Positions 1 to 12,639 of a stretch of 64,000 bases of DNA are shown here, piece by piece. The first letter of the stretch is position 1. Every line of letters begins with the position of its first letter. The notes beneath the pieces were generated by a model. The model did not search any database. It had not been told where the DNA came from and worked only from the letters and a program-made list of their open reading frames with translations. Where the stretch lies: NCBI RefSeq assembly GCF_037975245.1, contig NC_092583.1, positions 10,204,764 to 10,268,763 on the forward strand, read 5' to 3'. Both the position numbers and the translations under genes were made by a program. Source of the stretch: Apostichopus japonicus. Taxonomy: Eukaryota; Echinodermata; Holothuroidea; Aspidochirotida; Stichopodidae.

Positions 1-2463
1 TTTCATTTGATGAAAACAATATCAAAGACTACAGTCTTGTTTATGAATTGATATGCAAAGCTACATATCCCAAACAGAAAAAAAGAGAGAGAGAGAGACA
101 AACGAACAAATGTCAAAGAAAGCAAAAAAGGTTCAAACTCTTTTTGAAATCTTCTTCTATAAAATATAGCATCTCAAAAGTTACTGATGATGGTCCATGC
201 AGTTAATATCCCATTTGGATAACCTCCGGCTTATGGTCATCTAATGAAGATGAACACAACGTATAATGTGCTGGCTTTTAATCGATTTTAGTTTTAAATT
301 TGTAATATATAAAGGCAATTGTTTTATATTTACAGTAACCGTTACCAACAATTGTTGATGTTATTTTTATCACTTACAAAACCAAAATACATATACGGGA
401 CACCCACATGTAACGTATACAGTAGCCTGCAGCAGTGTTAGTGCAATTGTCATATACAGTAATATTACTGCTTTGTTGTTTATAAACATGACCGGATTGA
501 GCTTGTGGGGGAACGGGGCCAGGCGATTACTGGGGCTGGGGGAGGCTTTCATTATATACCCTGTTAATAAAGAAATAATATAAATTTTACAAACCAATAA
601 TCGTTAGAGGTTTCAAATAAATGATCAACTTACAATCAGTGTAAAATGCTTTAGGATGAGACTATATATACAGTACATATCGTGTACGATATCATATCGC
701 CATATTGTTATAAGACAGCAGTTTTTAATGTCGATGTTTTTTGTGGTGGAAGGTGGGGAGGGGGGGGGGTTCTTGAATGCTCCGGAGGCCCGACCTAAAA
801 TCGGCACTGCTTAAAAAGTGGAAAGGTATATATATACTAATTATCTAAAGTTGAGATAAACACAATCACCTCCCAATTGATCCCACACTCATGTATCAAT
901 TAATGCTAATAAGACTGTTTTTCTTTCATTTGACCCGTAAATTAGTATTAACTCATCTTGGTGTTGGCCATATCGCACCTCACTCTACCAGCCGACACCG
1001 ACGGAAGCCTATCTCTCATAATAAGGCCAATCTAAATAGTAACCGACGATTTACTAATGCAAAAAAAGAAGAACTTACCTCTTTTTTTCTACCCGTGACC
1101 TGGAAAATTTCGTAACTTGCTTGTGTCAACAATACAGAACAACAGCTTCTCCTCACGTAATATATGTAGCTCAAAGTAAAATAATTTGTTTCCTTTAATT
1201 CACCATCCTCTCAATGTCATGATAAGCAACCGTTTGTATATAATTCAAGCTCTGACTTTATCAGCAATCTAAATTAAACTGTGGTTGAAGAAGGATACGT
1301 GTGTAGGAACGTCTGCTTATTAAGTCTGCTTAATATCTATGGATAACTCCACCTCTCTGTCGCTCTCTCCACTTTCCTCCTCTTCAATATCTCTCTGTCG
1401 ATTCTTCTACTCTATACAGCTGAACCGTCCGTTATATGTTGTATCGATCTCATAATTTCATTACAAAGTACGAGTGGCCGTGTAACACTGTGCAACATTT
1501 AACGCTGAAGAAGTCAGTGTGTGTACATATAGATATATATACTGATGCAGGCGGCTTTGTAAAAGGCAAAACGAATTGATGTTACGAGGTCATCTATATA
1601 ACAATAACAAAGTGAACGTTTATGTTTAATGTTAATAGTGGCAATAACGATGTATATTATATATCAGAAGTATAATCCTGTATAGTAAATGGATTATGTC
1701 ATTTGTCTCATCTTCTGAAGATATCTCCCCATAAATTAATTGAGAGCGTTAACCCTGTGAATGAATTTACTACTATGAGTATATGGAAACTGTCCGGCCA
1801 AAAAAAGTTATATTGGCGCCGGTGTAAACATTCCAATGGCACATGATAAGGGGTGCAGTAAAGGCGTCATTTAAAAATAAAATGTTATAGTTGACACATT
1901 AAACGTAACACGTGAAATGTTAGCATTAAATTGTTATATACTGTACGTCATTAGCTCATCTGGGAAATTCTTGATATACACCAGCCCTTCGAAATGAAGC
2001 TATTTCGAAACTTTAAATCTCCAGTCAACCATGCTTAATTATGTGTTTGTACCCTCTTAACTACTAAAGCCATTTATATATAATATGAGACTTATGTAAA
2101 AACAGTATTACACATACTAGATGTAATGACGTATAATGGTGATGGTGGTGGTTTGCAGTGGAGGAGGGGGGGGGGGGGGGTCGGTTCCCTCTTTCATCAC
2201 CAATGGTACAGGTTTCTCATGAATTTCACTTTTTTTTTGTCCCTTTGCCAAAAGAGATACTAAGCCCCGCCCCTCATTTGCAACCGTTAAAAAAATCTGG
2301 GCATTTGACATTATTTGAACGATATCGTAAAAAGAATATATGACATTCATGCGGGCATCAGCTAAAGTACGGCATACAGTTTAATTAATGTAAATATTAG
2401 CAAATCTCATGAGTATCATTTTGTCTATTATTTTTTTATTGCATGGCGTGGGTGAAGTACTGA
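1..2463. other. Gene-free stretch, no coding signal
   Basis: I see no supported exon here. Open frames are short and lack splice context or protein-like composition. Poly-G tracts occur near 760-770 and 2166-2180, and they create the glycine- or proline-rich short frames around 2117-2350. Confidence 0.5.
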
Positions 2464-2479
2464 TACACTGAAAACTTAA

Positions 2480-2850
2480 ATTGGTTCACCGACTAACATA
2501 ACGTTAGTCCATCTGGTGCCTCTCCCGACTTACATAGCCTTAGTCAGTTGCTATACCGACTAATTTATTCCTTAGTCAGTTGGATTTCTTAGTCGGTCAG
2601 CTTAGTCCGTCAGCTTAGTCGATCAACAATTTCTTAGTCGGTAAATGTATATTAGTCAGTTACATTAGTTGGTGACATTAGTCGGTCCTTACCGACTAAT
2701 TTATATGAGCCACCGACTAGTTTATAGCAGGTTTTACATTAGTCAGGATGGTGCCTCTCCCGACTAATCTTTCTTAGTCGGTATCGACTGACTAGTTGCA
2801 CTGACTAGAATCACTGAAAGAATTAAACCCAACTAGTTTCACTGACTAGC
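2480..2850. repeat. Left subterminal motif array (TTAGTCGGT family)
   Basis: Roughly twenty diverged copies of CTTAGTCGGT and its complement ACCGACTAA occur in mixed orientation. The same motif family recurs at 6690-7170 at the other end of the element. The density suggests transposase-binding subterminal repeats. Confidence 0.7.
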
Positions 2851-3473
2851 ATCACTGAAAGAAAAGAGAGCAGAAGAAACACAAATAATGTGTACGTTGG
2901 CAGTATTTATTTCTGATAAAACTTCTGATGTCTACAAAGGCTGACTTTCGACAGATAGAGAAGAAATCACTGTAAACAAAAATCTAAAAATATGATTTTA
3001 TTCCAACAAAGTTAAGACAAGTTAATGGATCAAACATGAATCGCAAAAGTATAGCACTGCACAATAATGCAAAGTTGAATCTTGGGCAAGGGTTCCTCAT
3101 GACTTTCGTTTTAAAGTGGTACCCCAAATCGACACCAGTTAAGTCTTCACGAACAAAGAGTGTTTCTCTTAACTACAAATGGCCTCCCACTTGTCTTCAG
3201 GAAGCCAAAATCTGCACCATTATTGACCTGTGAACAGAAAATATGATATACGTGTAAGCACAGATATAGCACATGATAACTCACATTATCATAAACATAC
3301 ATTTACATTAAAATTTTATAACATATTGGGAGGTATACATTTAAATCTAGGTCCCTCAAATTATAAGCCAGGAATAGCAGCTTTACCAAATAATTATTAG
3401 CTTTGAACAGCATAACACCAAGTTATTTTTCAAAAATTAATAATTATGTTAATCATGTTAATAATGATCCCAA

Positions 3474-4720
3474 TAGACCGGGAGCCCAGCGGGTTTGGTT
3501 AGCTGGGAAGGTAACCAATTGCCTTGTACATCACAATGTTCACAGTGCATTCCTGTATATGAAACCAGACGACTGGCAAACCGACTGTGGTGAGTGTGGC
3601 TGGGAGAGCAATTTTAAAGTCACCTGATAGCTAACCTAGATCAGTTTTCATGGTAACACATCAAAGTAAGTACAATGTGTCAGGTATGGCCCCAAGAGCA
3701 ACAAATGGCCATTGCCAGTAATTATTGGTGGTGGGGTACCCCTGCCAGTGATCTATAATTGACCCCTCAAGGCTGGCCTAGGTCAGCTCATGAGGTAACC
3801 ACTTGAAACCTACTGGAAAATGTTGGTTAGGACTTCAGATACAACTGATGGGCATTGCCAGTAATTTTTATTGGTGGGGTACCCCTGCCAGTAGACCCCC
3901 AAAATGCCCATCCCCCATTGACCTAGATGAGCTCATGATGTAACCAGTTGAAAACTACTGGAAAATGATTGGCAGGACTCTATATGTAAGGGATGGGCAT
4001 TTCCAGTAATTTATATTAGTGGGGTACCCCTGCCAGTAGACCCCCAAAATGCTCCCCCCCCCCCCCCTCATTGATCTAGGTCAGCTCATGATTTAACCAG
4101 TTGAAAACTACTGGAAAATGATTGACAGGATTCTATATGTAAGGGATGGGCGGACTCTGGCAGTGGTGGCCCACCAATATAAAATACTGGAAATGCCCAT
4201 CCTTACATATGAAGTGATACCTATCATTTTCCTGTAGGTTTCAACTGGTCAAATCATGAGCTCACCTAGGTCAATGAGGGGGTGGGCATATTGGGGGTCT
4301 ACTGGCAGGGGTACCCCACCAATAAAAATTACTGGCAATGCCCATCCCTTTTATCTGAAGTCCTAACCAACATTTTCCAGTAGGTTTCAAGTGGTTACCT
4401 CATGAGCTGACCTAGGTCAGCCGTGAGGGGTCAATTGTTGATCACTGGCAGGGGTACCCCACCACCAATAATTACTGGCGATGGCCATTTGTTGCTCTTG
4501 GGGCCATACCTGACACATTGTTCTTACTTTGATGTGGTTACCATGAAAGCTGATCTAGGTTAGCTATTAGGTGACTTTAAAATTGCTCTCCCAGCCACAT
4601 CCACCACAGTCGGTTTGCCAGTCGTCAGGTTTCATATACAGGAATGCATTGTGAACATTGTGATATACCAGGCAATTGGTTACCTTCCCAGCTAACCAAA
4701 CCCTCTGGACTCCCGCTCTA
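3474..4720. repeat. 1.25-kb near-perfect palindrome (foldback)
   Basis: The arm starting at TAGACCGGGAG (3474) is mirrored by the arm ending at CTCCCGCTCTA (4720), with the centre near 4097. Arms agree over almost their full length with scattered substitutions and small indels. Each arm contains about three tandem units of roughly 140 bp, recognisable by GGGGTACCCCTGCCAGT. It lies inside the CACTG-ended element, so it is either a nested foldback element or an internal rearrangement of it. No coding frame is seen. Confidence 0.8.
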
Positions 4721-4870
4721 CAGATCAGTGAAAATTTGACCAAACTTATGAAGCTTGCACGTAAATGATATACTAGACTGTTTTTTTTTTAAAACAGGTT
4801 ATGAAAAGTATCTTTAATATCATTAAACAGTTGGGTACAATAGTTAAACTCACTCTTCCATCTTTTTTCT

Positions 4871-5076
4871 CTATGGTACTTGTTCCTTTGCTTTTTGGAC
4901 TCTTGGATAAACTCTTTTGTTCTGCGAAGGGTACCAATATATCATCTTAAAACATGTCTTTAAGCCATATATAACACAGTTCTCCTCTTCTGTTGTTGCC
5001 TCCACACTGGTGTCGTACATCACAGGAAACCTCACCCTTGACTTAGATATTTGGCTTTTCAATTCCTGCTGGAAAA
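4871..5076 (-). pseudogene. Exon-like open frame inside the transposon
   Basis: On the minus strand an acceptor-like TTTCCAG at the upstream edge is followed by an open frame of about 67 codons. It has non-repetitive, protein-like composition (includes the run SRVRFPVMYDTSVEATTEEE) and ends at a stop. I do not recognise the family. It could be the last exon of a degraded transposase or a chance frame. Confidence 0.25.
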
Positions 5077-6510
5077 AAGAAACAGCAAAGTATTCATCAT
5101 TTGAAAAAAAAAGAAAAAAAAGTTGTCACCACAAAGTTATGTGAGATTTGCTTCCACTATAGTCTCAAAAAACAATCCCAAAGTTTGAAGCAGACTGTAT
5201 AAAGCTGAAAATTTGAACGAGAGTGTCATCATCACCATTGCAACCAGAATCAAATGCCCAGAATACAGAGATAATAAAACATGGGCTAGATCTTTGTTTG
5301 TTTTTATGATCTTTAAAAATATAAAATTTTAGAAACAGAAATGCACTGAGCCAACTTATTTATAGGCATAATCGTTTTTAGTTGTTATTTTGCTTGCTCA
5401 CATAACAAGCCTGTTTAGACCTAGGCTAGAGGAGAATCAGTACTTTGTTACACTAAGTTTGTCTTTCGGTCGTTTTGATTTAGTCTTACTAGTAGTACTA
5501 AAGTATATAATGGACCAGCGAAGACTAGAGAATACCCAGAGTTTTAGGAACTGCGTTAAACTGTATCATCTGATCTATTATTTACGTCAATGAGTTTCAT
5601 TCAATCTAGGATCAAAAAGAGAAAACTAATTAATCTTAACCTTTAAACTTTGCTACTAAACAGATATGATTGAATTACAAATAAATGTCAAAAAACATAA
5701 TCTACGAATCGATGCATATACATATACATAAACAGAATAATTTGAATTCGCGCAAGTGAACCCTGCACTACATTGGACAGAAAAAAACGTGCAATTAGAC
5801 CAAACTAAACATACTAAATTTTCCGTTACTTCTACATAAAATATCAATACAAATACAACAACTTACTCTTTTGGCAGTATACTAAAAGCACATGTTATAA
5901 TAACTTCAGACTATCAAGCTTTCCTGAGAAAAAACGGTTAATACTTCTTACAGGAAACAAGTCGACCGTGAAGGAATGTCGCAATTGTTTCCTGGGCGTG
6001 ACCGGAAATTAAATACTAAAAAATGATAAATGAAAAGGTTAAATAGAACTGAAGCGTGCATCCTGACTGCTCGCAACATATAATACCGTTATAATTTGTT
6101 CAGCCTACTGTGACTGTACGTTTGAAGGTCTAGCCTTACTTATTCAATATCACAAAGCCTACCCATTTAGATTCAAATGGGAAATTACAGGAAATCTTTA
6201 CCAAATGAGTGTAGACTTCAAATAAACTATTGAGACTTATAGTTCCAGCATTTGTTTGGGAATAAATTAGAAGATTATGTGCCACTGTTCAATCTAGCCC
6301 AATACACACATAACACATTGTTAATTGGTGTTTAGAATGCACACTTTAGTGTTGAGAATGCACTGCAGTACCCAGTAGAAGCCTATAGGCTACTCACTGT
6401 CATTGCACTTGTGTATTGCGAAACGCCAGCGTGACAACGGTAGCGTTACACTAACCATAATACAGTACTAGTGCCCTAACAATTAACTTTAATTTTACCT
6501 TCAAGTTAAA

Positions 6511-7000
6511 GGAATAACAGGTAGGCCGATGATGGCAGTTAATACCTCCATTCTTCTAAAGACCTTCTTGGGTGATTTACGGTTGAAAGTTGCTTAGAGT
6601 GATCGTATGAAACTATGCCAAGTCCAGCAAGCTGCCGTTGCCTCTCGGTTTCCAAATTGAAGTGAATCGAATTGGGTTAAAATACATTAGTCCGTCGACA
6701 CCGACTAAGCTACGATTATGGCGTAAATCGGGTGTCAGTATCGTTCTTAGTCCATGGAATAACAGGTAGGCCGATGATGGCAGTTAATACCTCCATTCTT
6801 CTAAAGACCTTCTTGGGTGATTTACGGTTGAAAGTTGCTTAGAGTGATCGTATGAAACTATGCCAAGTCCAGCAAGCTGCCGTTGCCTCTCGGTTTCCAA
6901 ATTGAAGTGAATCGAATTGGGTTAAAATACATTAGTCCGTCGACACCGACTAAGCTACGATTATGGCGTAAATCGGGTGTCTGTATCGTTCTTAGTCCAT
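6511..7000. repeat. 245-bp exact tandem duplication
   Basis: Copy one (6511-6755) and copy two (6756-7000) are identical apart from one clear substitution (GTGTCAGTATC versus GTGTCTGTATC). Each copy includes part of the right subterminal motif region, so the duplication expands the array. The near identity implies a recent event or an assembly duplication. Confidence 0.9.
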
Positions 7001-7185
7001 GGGTTAAAATACCTTAGTCCGTCGCCACCGACTAAGCTGTGATTATATTTTCCTTAGTCAGTGTAAACTGACTAAGAAGCAGCGATGAAACGAAGATTTT
7101 TGCTAGTTCGTGTGCATTGACTAACGTTACAGACTAATTTAACGTTAGTCCGTGGCAATATTGACTAGTTTATTTTTTCAGTGTA

Positions 7186-8436
7186 ATGTATTAGGGACAG
7201 AACGACGAGAAAATGTTTGAAAGATCTATTTTACGATATTAACATATTTATGTGGGTTGTAGAAAAGATCAGTGAAAATATTAATAAACCAATGTTACAG
7301 AAAACTTGGTAAATCCGTGAACGTAAATTATACGCGAGCAAGTGTAGGAACAAGTGTACCCCAGTCCATATACCCTACGAGAAGTCATTTACCAGTCATA
7401 ATGATAATAAAGCAGAGGCGAAAAAGCAATATGCTGTTCAGGTGCTTCATTCCTTATTCAACGGAAGTGCGTTGTGTATCACTATTGTAAGTATAGGCTC
7501 AGTGGTATTACCAGTGGTGATGGTGGTGAGAGCGGGACGGTTGTCGGACGGAATGGGGGGGGGGGAGAATTTCCATTTCAAGTTTAGCCAACATTCCATG
7601 TTATGTGGACAATGAAAATCCACGTGTCAACAAGTTCTGAAATATTCCTAACCCACAACGAGGAAAATTAATGAAGAAACTGTTCTAAGTTTCTTAATAA
7701 AAGCAGTTAATATGCAACATGTCATCATGAAAAGATCACTTCGTATAAGTGAACATGAAGTTATACGTTCGTTTTTACAATATTTCTGCACCCCTCCTCC
7801 CCCCCCCCCCCCAAACAAACTATTTCCCTTCAACCCGCTCCGCTCATTCCACTGTCATGAGCGCCTTATGGTGACGTTAATTTATTGTGCGAAAGATGAA
7901 CATCTATTACCACACAACTTTAAAAACCCTTGACGAATTTTAAGGTCTCTTTATTATGAAGTTTAAAACAAATTTGATCTTTTTAACAGAGTTTATTTTC
8001 ATTTATTGAAGGAACAAACAACGGCCTTCTTTGGCATGTTCAACCCTGACTGTTTACCTAATATAACAGTTAGGCCTACCTTGGCACAAAACTAAAAAAT
8101 TGATTTGATTCTTTTACCAAGACAATATTGTGCTCCTAAAAGCATTTAAATTGGATCGTATTCCAATGCACACACGCTATGAAATACTTTGTATAATGCA
8201 GTCACTATACGATCAATATATTGCTTGAAGAGAAGACACGCACGAACTGCCGATACAGATACACTATAGTAGCGGTTCCGCGAAACAAGAACTGTTAGCA
8301 ATCTGAGTTATCTATCAGTTTTATCTTGTGTTTCTTTCGACAAAACCGGTACAAATACAGAACAATAAGGCGAGATGTGTAAATGAACGTGTCATAGCCG
8401 GAAAATAAAAATATTCAGAAAAAAGTGTGCCTTATT
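7186..8436. other. Gene-free stretch with poly-C/poly-G tracts
   Basis: No exon is supported. G or C homopolymer runs occur near 7555-7565 and 7796-7812. The short frames over them are poly-glycine or poly-proline artefacts. Confidence 0.5.
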
Positions 8437-8960
8437 CAGGGGCGGATCCAGGGGGGGGGGGCCGGGGGGCCCGGGCCCCCCTTTTTGAAAATCCTAATTT
8501 TTTTTTTGTACCGCGTTCGAGGGAAAGGACCCCATGCGTGATCAGTGGCGTAGCTACGGGGGGCCTACGGGGGCCCCCACTGGCCCCCCACTGGGAATGG
8601 GGTAAAATAAAATGTTGTAAAAAAATAAAAAAAATAAAAATAAGTGCGATTCACTTATATTTTTTGTTCAATAATTTGGGAAATAGAGTTACACAATTAT
8701 CTCGTCTGCATCTGGCAGAATAAGAAAATACAATATCTTTAGTAATCATGAGAATGGTCACACAGCATGGCATGGCAATGGTCGATGCGACGATTGCGAC
8801 CATATACCACGAACCTTGTTGTGCTGCGCGATATCGATATCTGCTGAAAATATGTTCAGTGCTTCCACCTAGCGCAACAATCTATCAAAAGATTGGCTCC
8901 GTTTGTACTGAGCCGAGGTATCAGGTTTTCATATATTGCCTCGAGTCAAATGAATATATG

Positions 8961-9359
8961 CAGGCGCGGATCCAGCGGGGGGGGGGTCCAGGGGGTTCGG
9001 ACCCCCCAGCTCTTGGCCAAACAAAAAAAAAAGAGAGAAAAAAAGAGAGAAAAAAAAAGAAAGAGAAAAAATAATTAATTTAAACGCCAATTTTAAACAT
9101 GTAGGACGTCAGAAAAGCGGTTATCCTCACAAGTCATCCAGGTGTGTCTTTTCCGTCAAATGAACTATAGTGTGCACGCGTGCTACACGTGCCAAAAATG
9201 CCGAACGATCTCAATTTTCAGACCGAAAAGTTTCAAAATTGAGGTGGTGTTCGAATTTTTTTCGGCGGTGAGGTTACAGAGCGGTAGGCTGCTAGGATGC
9301 GCTAACGAATTTTTCATGAGCAAACCCCTCACCCTTCCAGAATCCTGGATCCGGCCCTG
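8961..9359. mobile_element. Small TIR element with GCGGATCC-type ends
   Basis: The left end CAGGCGCGGATCCAG and the right end CCTGGATCCGGCCCTG pair as inverted repeats about 400 bp apart. No matching target duplication is visible, so this may be a fragment. The interior has a poly-G tract, a purine-rich AAAAAAGAGAG run and no credible gene. Confidence 0.4.
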
Positions 9360-9602
9360 CATCAAACAGTGGTGACGGAACGGGAGGGGATTGGGGGCTA
9401 AAGGCATTATGATTTTTGTATCATCTCAACTCATCTGATATGTAATACCATATTTCATAGATTGTTTTTTTCTCATCAATTGAGAAATTGCAGACATGAG
9501 ATCCATATTTTCAGGCTAGGTACATGCTGCTTAGAATACTCGGGAAGTGCCGTTTCCGGCCATCTGGGGGGGTTTGTAAAGCCAAAAATTTTCTTGTACG
9601 CT

Positions 9603-9640
9603 CCACGCCAACCGATGATGGCGCTCCGCTTAGATAGTCT
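9603..9640 (-). repeat. Dispersed GGAGCGCCA box, copy 1
   Basis: Reads as the reverse complement of ACTATCTAAGCGGAGCGCCA followed by TTGGCGCGAAGCGTAC-type sequence. Other copies lie near 10630-10665 (same orientation) and near 14187, 14345 and 14970 (opposite). The box is itself an imperfect inverted repeat built on GGCGCTCCGC/GCGGAGCGCC. Confidence 0.6.
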
Positions 9641-9993
9641 TACATTCAGGCGCGGCTGGACCAGTCAGACCCCCCCTGTCACAAATCCTGCATCCGCCCC
9701 TGATATGTCATTGAATATTCCACAAAACAACTTTTTTATGCCCACGAAACTGTCGAAACACTACTGGTACAGATATAAAATATTGGGAATTCTGAAATTC
9801 CTGCAAACATGTGGCTGTGCCTGTTCGATACTCACTACTGTATCGCCTTAAAAAATGATGAGTGGAAATAGTTTCTCCAGGACCGTATCGTATCGTGGGT
9901 ATCGAGTGCGTCTGATATACGAACGTACGTAGTACGTACGTACGTCTATGATGATATGCACTGTACTGTACTGATAAAAACATTCCGGTATAA

Positions 9994-10144
9994 GAGTGAA
10001 TTTCCACTCCATTGGAGTAAATCTTAACTCCTAATAGAGTTATATTCACTCATATTAGGAGTGAGGGTTAACTCCAATAGAGTTAAATTTCACTCTTAAT
10101 TTGAAGTGCGCCGAGTGATCACTCCAATGGAATGAAATCCACTC
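9994..10144. mobile_element. Short MITE-like palindromic element
   Basis: The left end GAGTGAATTTC...CCATTGGAGT is mirrored at the right by ACTCCAATGG...GAAATCCACTC. The interior is filled with ACTCC/GGAGT motifs. It looks like a small foldback MITE; no target duplication could be defined. Confidence 0.45.
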
Positions 10145-10629
10145 ATTTGATTTTAGAGTGTTGCTAGATATATGAAGAAGAAATTTACATACCAATACAT
10201 GTTATCGGTCATCGATTGGCACAAAAACCCAGATTCTGATGACAGCTGCCTCAAGAAACCCAATAAATGGCCTAATTAGCACCGAGCCACCAATGTGGAC
10301 CATTACCGAAACATCGATGCGTGTTAGTCTTCCATCCCCTTCCTCTAATGCTATTTAAGTCCACATGTGGGCATATCCTGCAAACCTACCGGTAGCCCAC
10401 AGGGGTTTGAGTTGGGAGAAAGGCCTTGACAGCTTGAAACTACAAATGATGCCAACTTCCCTCAAGTTAAAAGTCTGGCTGAGTTGGCAAGGCCAGTCAG
10501 CATGAAAGAGAAAAAACTTTTTTTGCATTTCTGTCACCAAAGTTGCACATCTTTTTGGTTGCTATTTTGCCTCACAGGTGCCATCTCCTGCGATCTGGGG
10601 GGTGCTGAAATCTCAAATTTTCTCTGTGC

Positions 10630-10665
10630 GCTCCGCGCCAACCAAGGTGGCGCTCCGCTTAGATA
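10630..10665 (-). repeat. Dispersed GGAGCGCCA box, copy 2
   Basis: Same box as at 9603-9640, with CTCCGCGCCAACCAAGGTGG followed by CGCTCCGCTTAGATAGT. It lies just inside the right end of the inner hAT-like element, which suggests the box is an internal component of this repeat family. Confidence 0.6.
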
Positions 10666-11174
10666 GTAACCTCCGGCACCCCCACAAGAAAGAACAGCCC
10701 CCCATGGCCCCCCCACTCAAAAAGTCCTAGCTACGCCACTGTGCGTGTAATTTTTTGTAAAATAAATTTGCAAAAAGAGTACACCATCATTCTGATAAAG
10801 TGAAGGTGAGAGGGGCACTCTGACTGCATCAATAGTCTCCATCTGGAAGGGGGCATCCAAGATGAAATGGCCTGGAGTAGCCTGGTAAAAAGTAGTTTGC
10901 ATCACCACCTACTCCCCAAAGACGTAAATCCCAGCTCATTGCTCGAAATTGCAAATATATGCCCGGCAAACCATGAATACATGATTTATTGGAAATAAAT
11001 TTTACTCCAAACTTTCACGAAAAGTAGCACCAGATTGCACCGAGGACCTCCATATTTTGTGAAATTTTTCAAAGGGGAGGGGGAACCCACTCCCCTTAGA
11101 CCCCTCCCTCAGGACGACGATTAGGCATTTCCCATCTGGGCCCCCCCTTCGGCGAAATCCTGGATCCGCCACTG

Positions 11175-12639
11175 TTATTGGTTAAAATATCTCCAGCTCT
11201 TTAATGTTTTACATATCAAATCAGTACCTAGACATGACGATAGTTTAGGAGATTCAGTTTTGACAGTTAAGGGTTATCCGGTTATGTCTTTACTGGTAGA
11301 CCAGCTAAAGTGTTTCTTGAAAACCTGAAATTTGCTTACCCTCCCCCCCCCCCCCAACACACACTCCTCCCGGCCTCGTTGGATTGTTTTTTTTTTCTGA
11401 ATGACAGCAGCAAAATTTCATGGCCATACTGTAATAGTCTATTATTCTGATGTATTTACACAGTTTACAATATTTTAGCTCAAATGTTACGTCATGCTAT
11501 ATATACGCACATGTATACATATCCAATATGTGTCACTCGTTTCCCCTTCATGGACTACATTGAAGTATAGTTTTCCCAAATATCTGTCACTAAAATTTCA
11601 TGTAGACAAGGACAGTTGCAGATTTCAACAGAAAGTGCATTGTTATGTTTGAAATTTGAAGATAAACAATACTTTCATGATCGTAAAGGTTTATATGTCA
11701 CAGCACGTGGGTATAAAGGAGCCACAAGGCTCCGGTGCAGTAATAGAGAAATGGTCCCTCAAAGGAGAGTCCATAACAAATATTGTCCACCCAAACCCAA
11801 CAACGATTTGGGCTTGAGTGAGCAATGTTTGATATTCGGTACTTTTTTTACGCCAGGATATATAGCAATCTCAGACCCTAAAATAGTACGTGGGATCCGT
11901 TGCTTGCTATAACTGCACGTTTGATATAAATACTATCCGCTATGTCAGCGGAAGAGTGGTTGTCTTGCGGTCGTGTCACCGACCCCCACCCTCCGCCTCG
12001 GGACCGGGCCCCGGGCGACTGCACCGACGGCACCCGCCTAATTACGCTACTGCGTCACAGTGAAGTAAGTTCGTGAAATAAGATTAACGAGACAAATCAC
12101 GGATCCCTATATGTATACGTACATATTGCATGAACCTCTCATCTGGTAAGAATATATATTTCTTTAAAATTGAAAATTCTTCATACCTCAATTATCCTTA
12201 ATGATCTGCCGTGACGAGAAATACCCAGAGGAAATGACATTTAAATCAACCTCTCAGCAGTTTCTTTTAACGGTGTCTTCTCCCTGGAGTTTTTAGACTC
12301 AAGTTATAAATGAAGAACTGCAAACATTTGCAAAAGATGTGAAAAGTGCACTCACAGGAAAGAGAGAGTTGTGCCATTCATTTCCGAGTTTTATCAGATC
12401 TCAATCTCTGGTGAAAAAGAAAAGAAATGTGGACTTAATTCCTACATTCATTACTATTCGACAGGCATAACTAAGAGGCACGCTCGCATACCCAATCAAA
12501 TAATAGCTTGGATTATGTTAGCACCCGGGGAGAAACACTTTTTTCTTTTACAATTAACACAAGAAAGGTAATAATGTTTTTGACGTAAAGACATACACCT
12601 GTTCCTATGTGTACTGTCACGATGAGCACTTTCTAATGA
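11175..12639. other. Gene-free stretch
   Basis: No exon is supported. A poly-C tract lies near 11342-11355. The open frame at 11616-11912 has no splice context or recognisable motif. Confidence 0.5.

Larger units (their letters stand above)
2466..7183. mobile_element. CACTG-ended DNA transposon, CMC (EnSpm/CACTA)-like, non-autonomous
   Basis: The left end reads CACTGAAAACTTAAA and the right end, reverse complemented, reads CACTGAAAAAATAAA. A TA dinucleotide lies directly outside each end (2464-2465 and 7184-7185). Both ends carry dense arrays of TTAGTCGGT/ACCGACTAA-type motifs in both orientations, a layout known from EnSpm/CACTA elements, where such motifs bind transposase. No transposase-sized frame is present, so it is probably non-autonomous. 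A palindrome, a tandem duplication and one exon-like minus frame lie inside. The superfamily call is inference from termini and layout; the paired ends are seen directly. Confidence 0.6.
8543..10741. mobile_element. Inner hAT-like non-autonomous element
   Basis: The ends CAGTGGCGTAGCTAC (8543) and CTAGCTACGCCACTG (to 10741) are terminal inverted repeats matching at 14 of 15 positions. Flanks are TGCGTGAT on the left and TGCGTGTA on the right, an imperfect 8-bp target duplication as expected for hAT insertion. No transposase is recognised. Further small TIR fragments are nested inside. Confidence 0.6.
8437..11174. mobile_element. Outer hAT-like non-autonomous element, interrupted
   Basis: The left end CAGGGGCGGATCCAGG (8437) pairs with the right end CCTGGATCCGCCACTG (11174) as terminal inverted repeats. 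The flanks share only TTATT, not a full 8-bp target duplication, so the pairing is less certain than for the inner element. If correct, the original element was about 530 bp and was split by the 2.2-kb insertion at 8543-10741. Confidence 0.45.

Noticed and set aside
7648..7933. Glycine-rich and proline-rich short frames
   Set aside because: Both are caused by one poly-C tract.
8748..9074. 108-codon frame ending in Lys/Glu repeats
   Set aside because: Crosses a transposon border, a poly-G tract and a purine-rich run; no protein motif.
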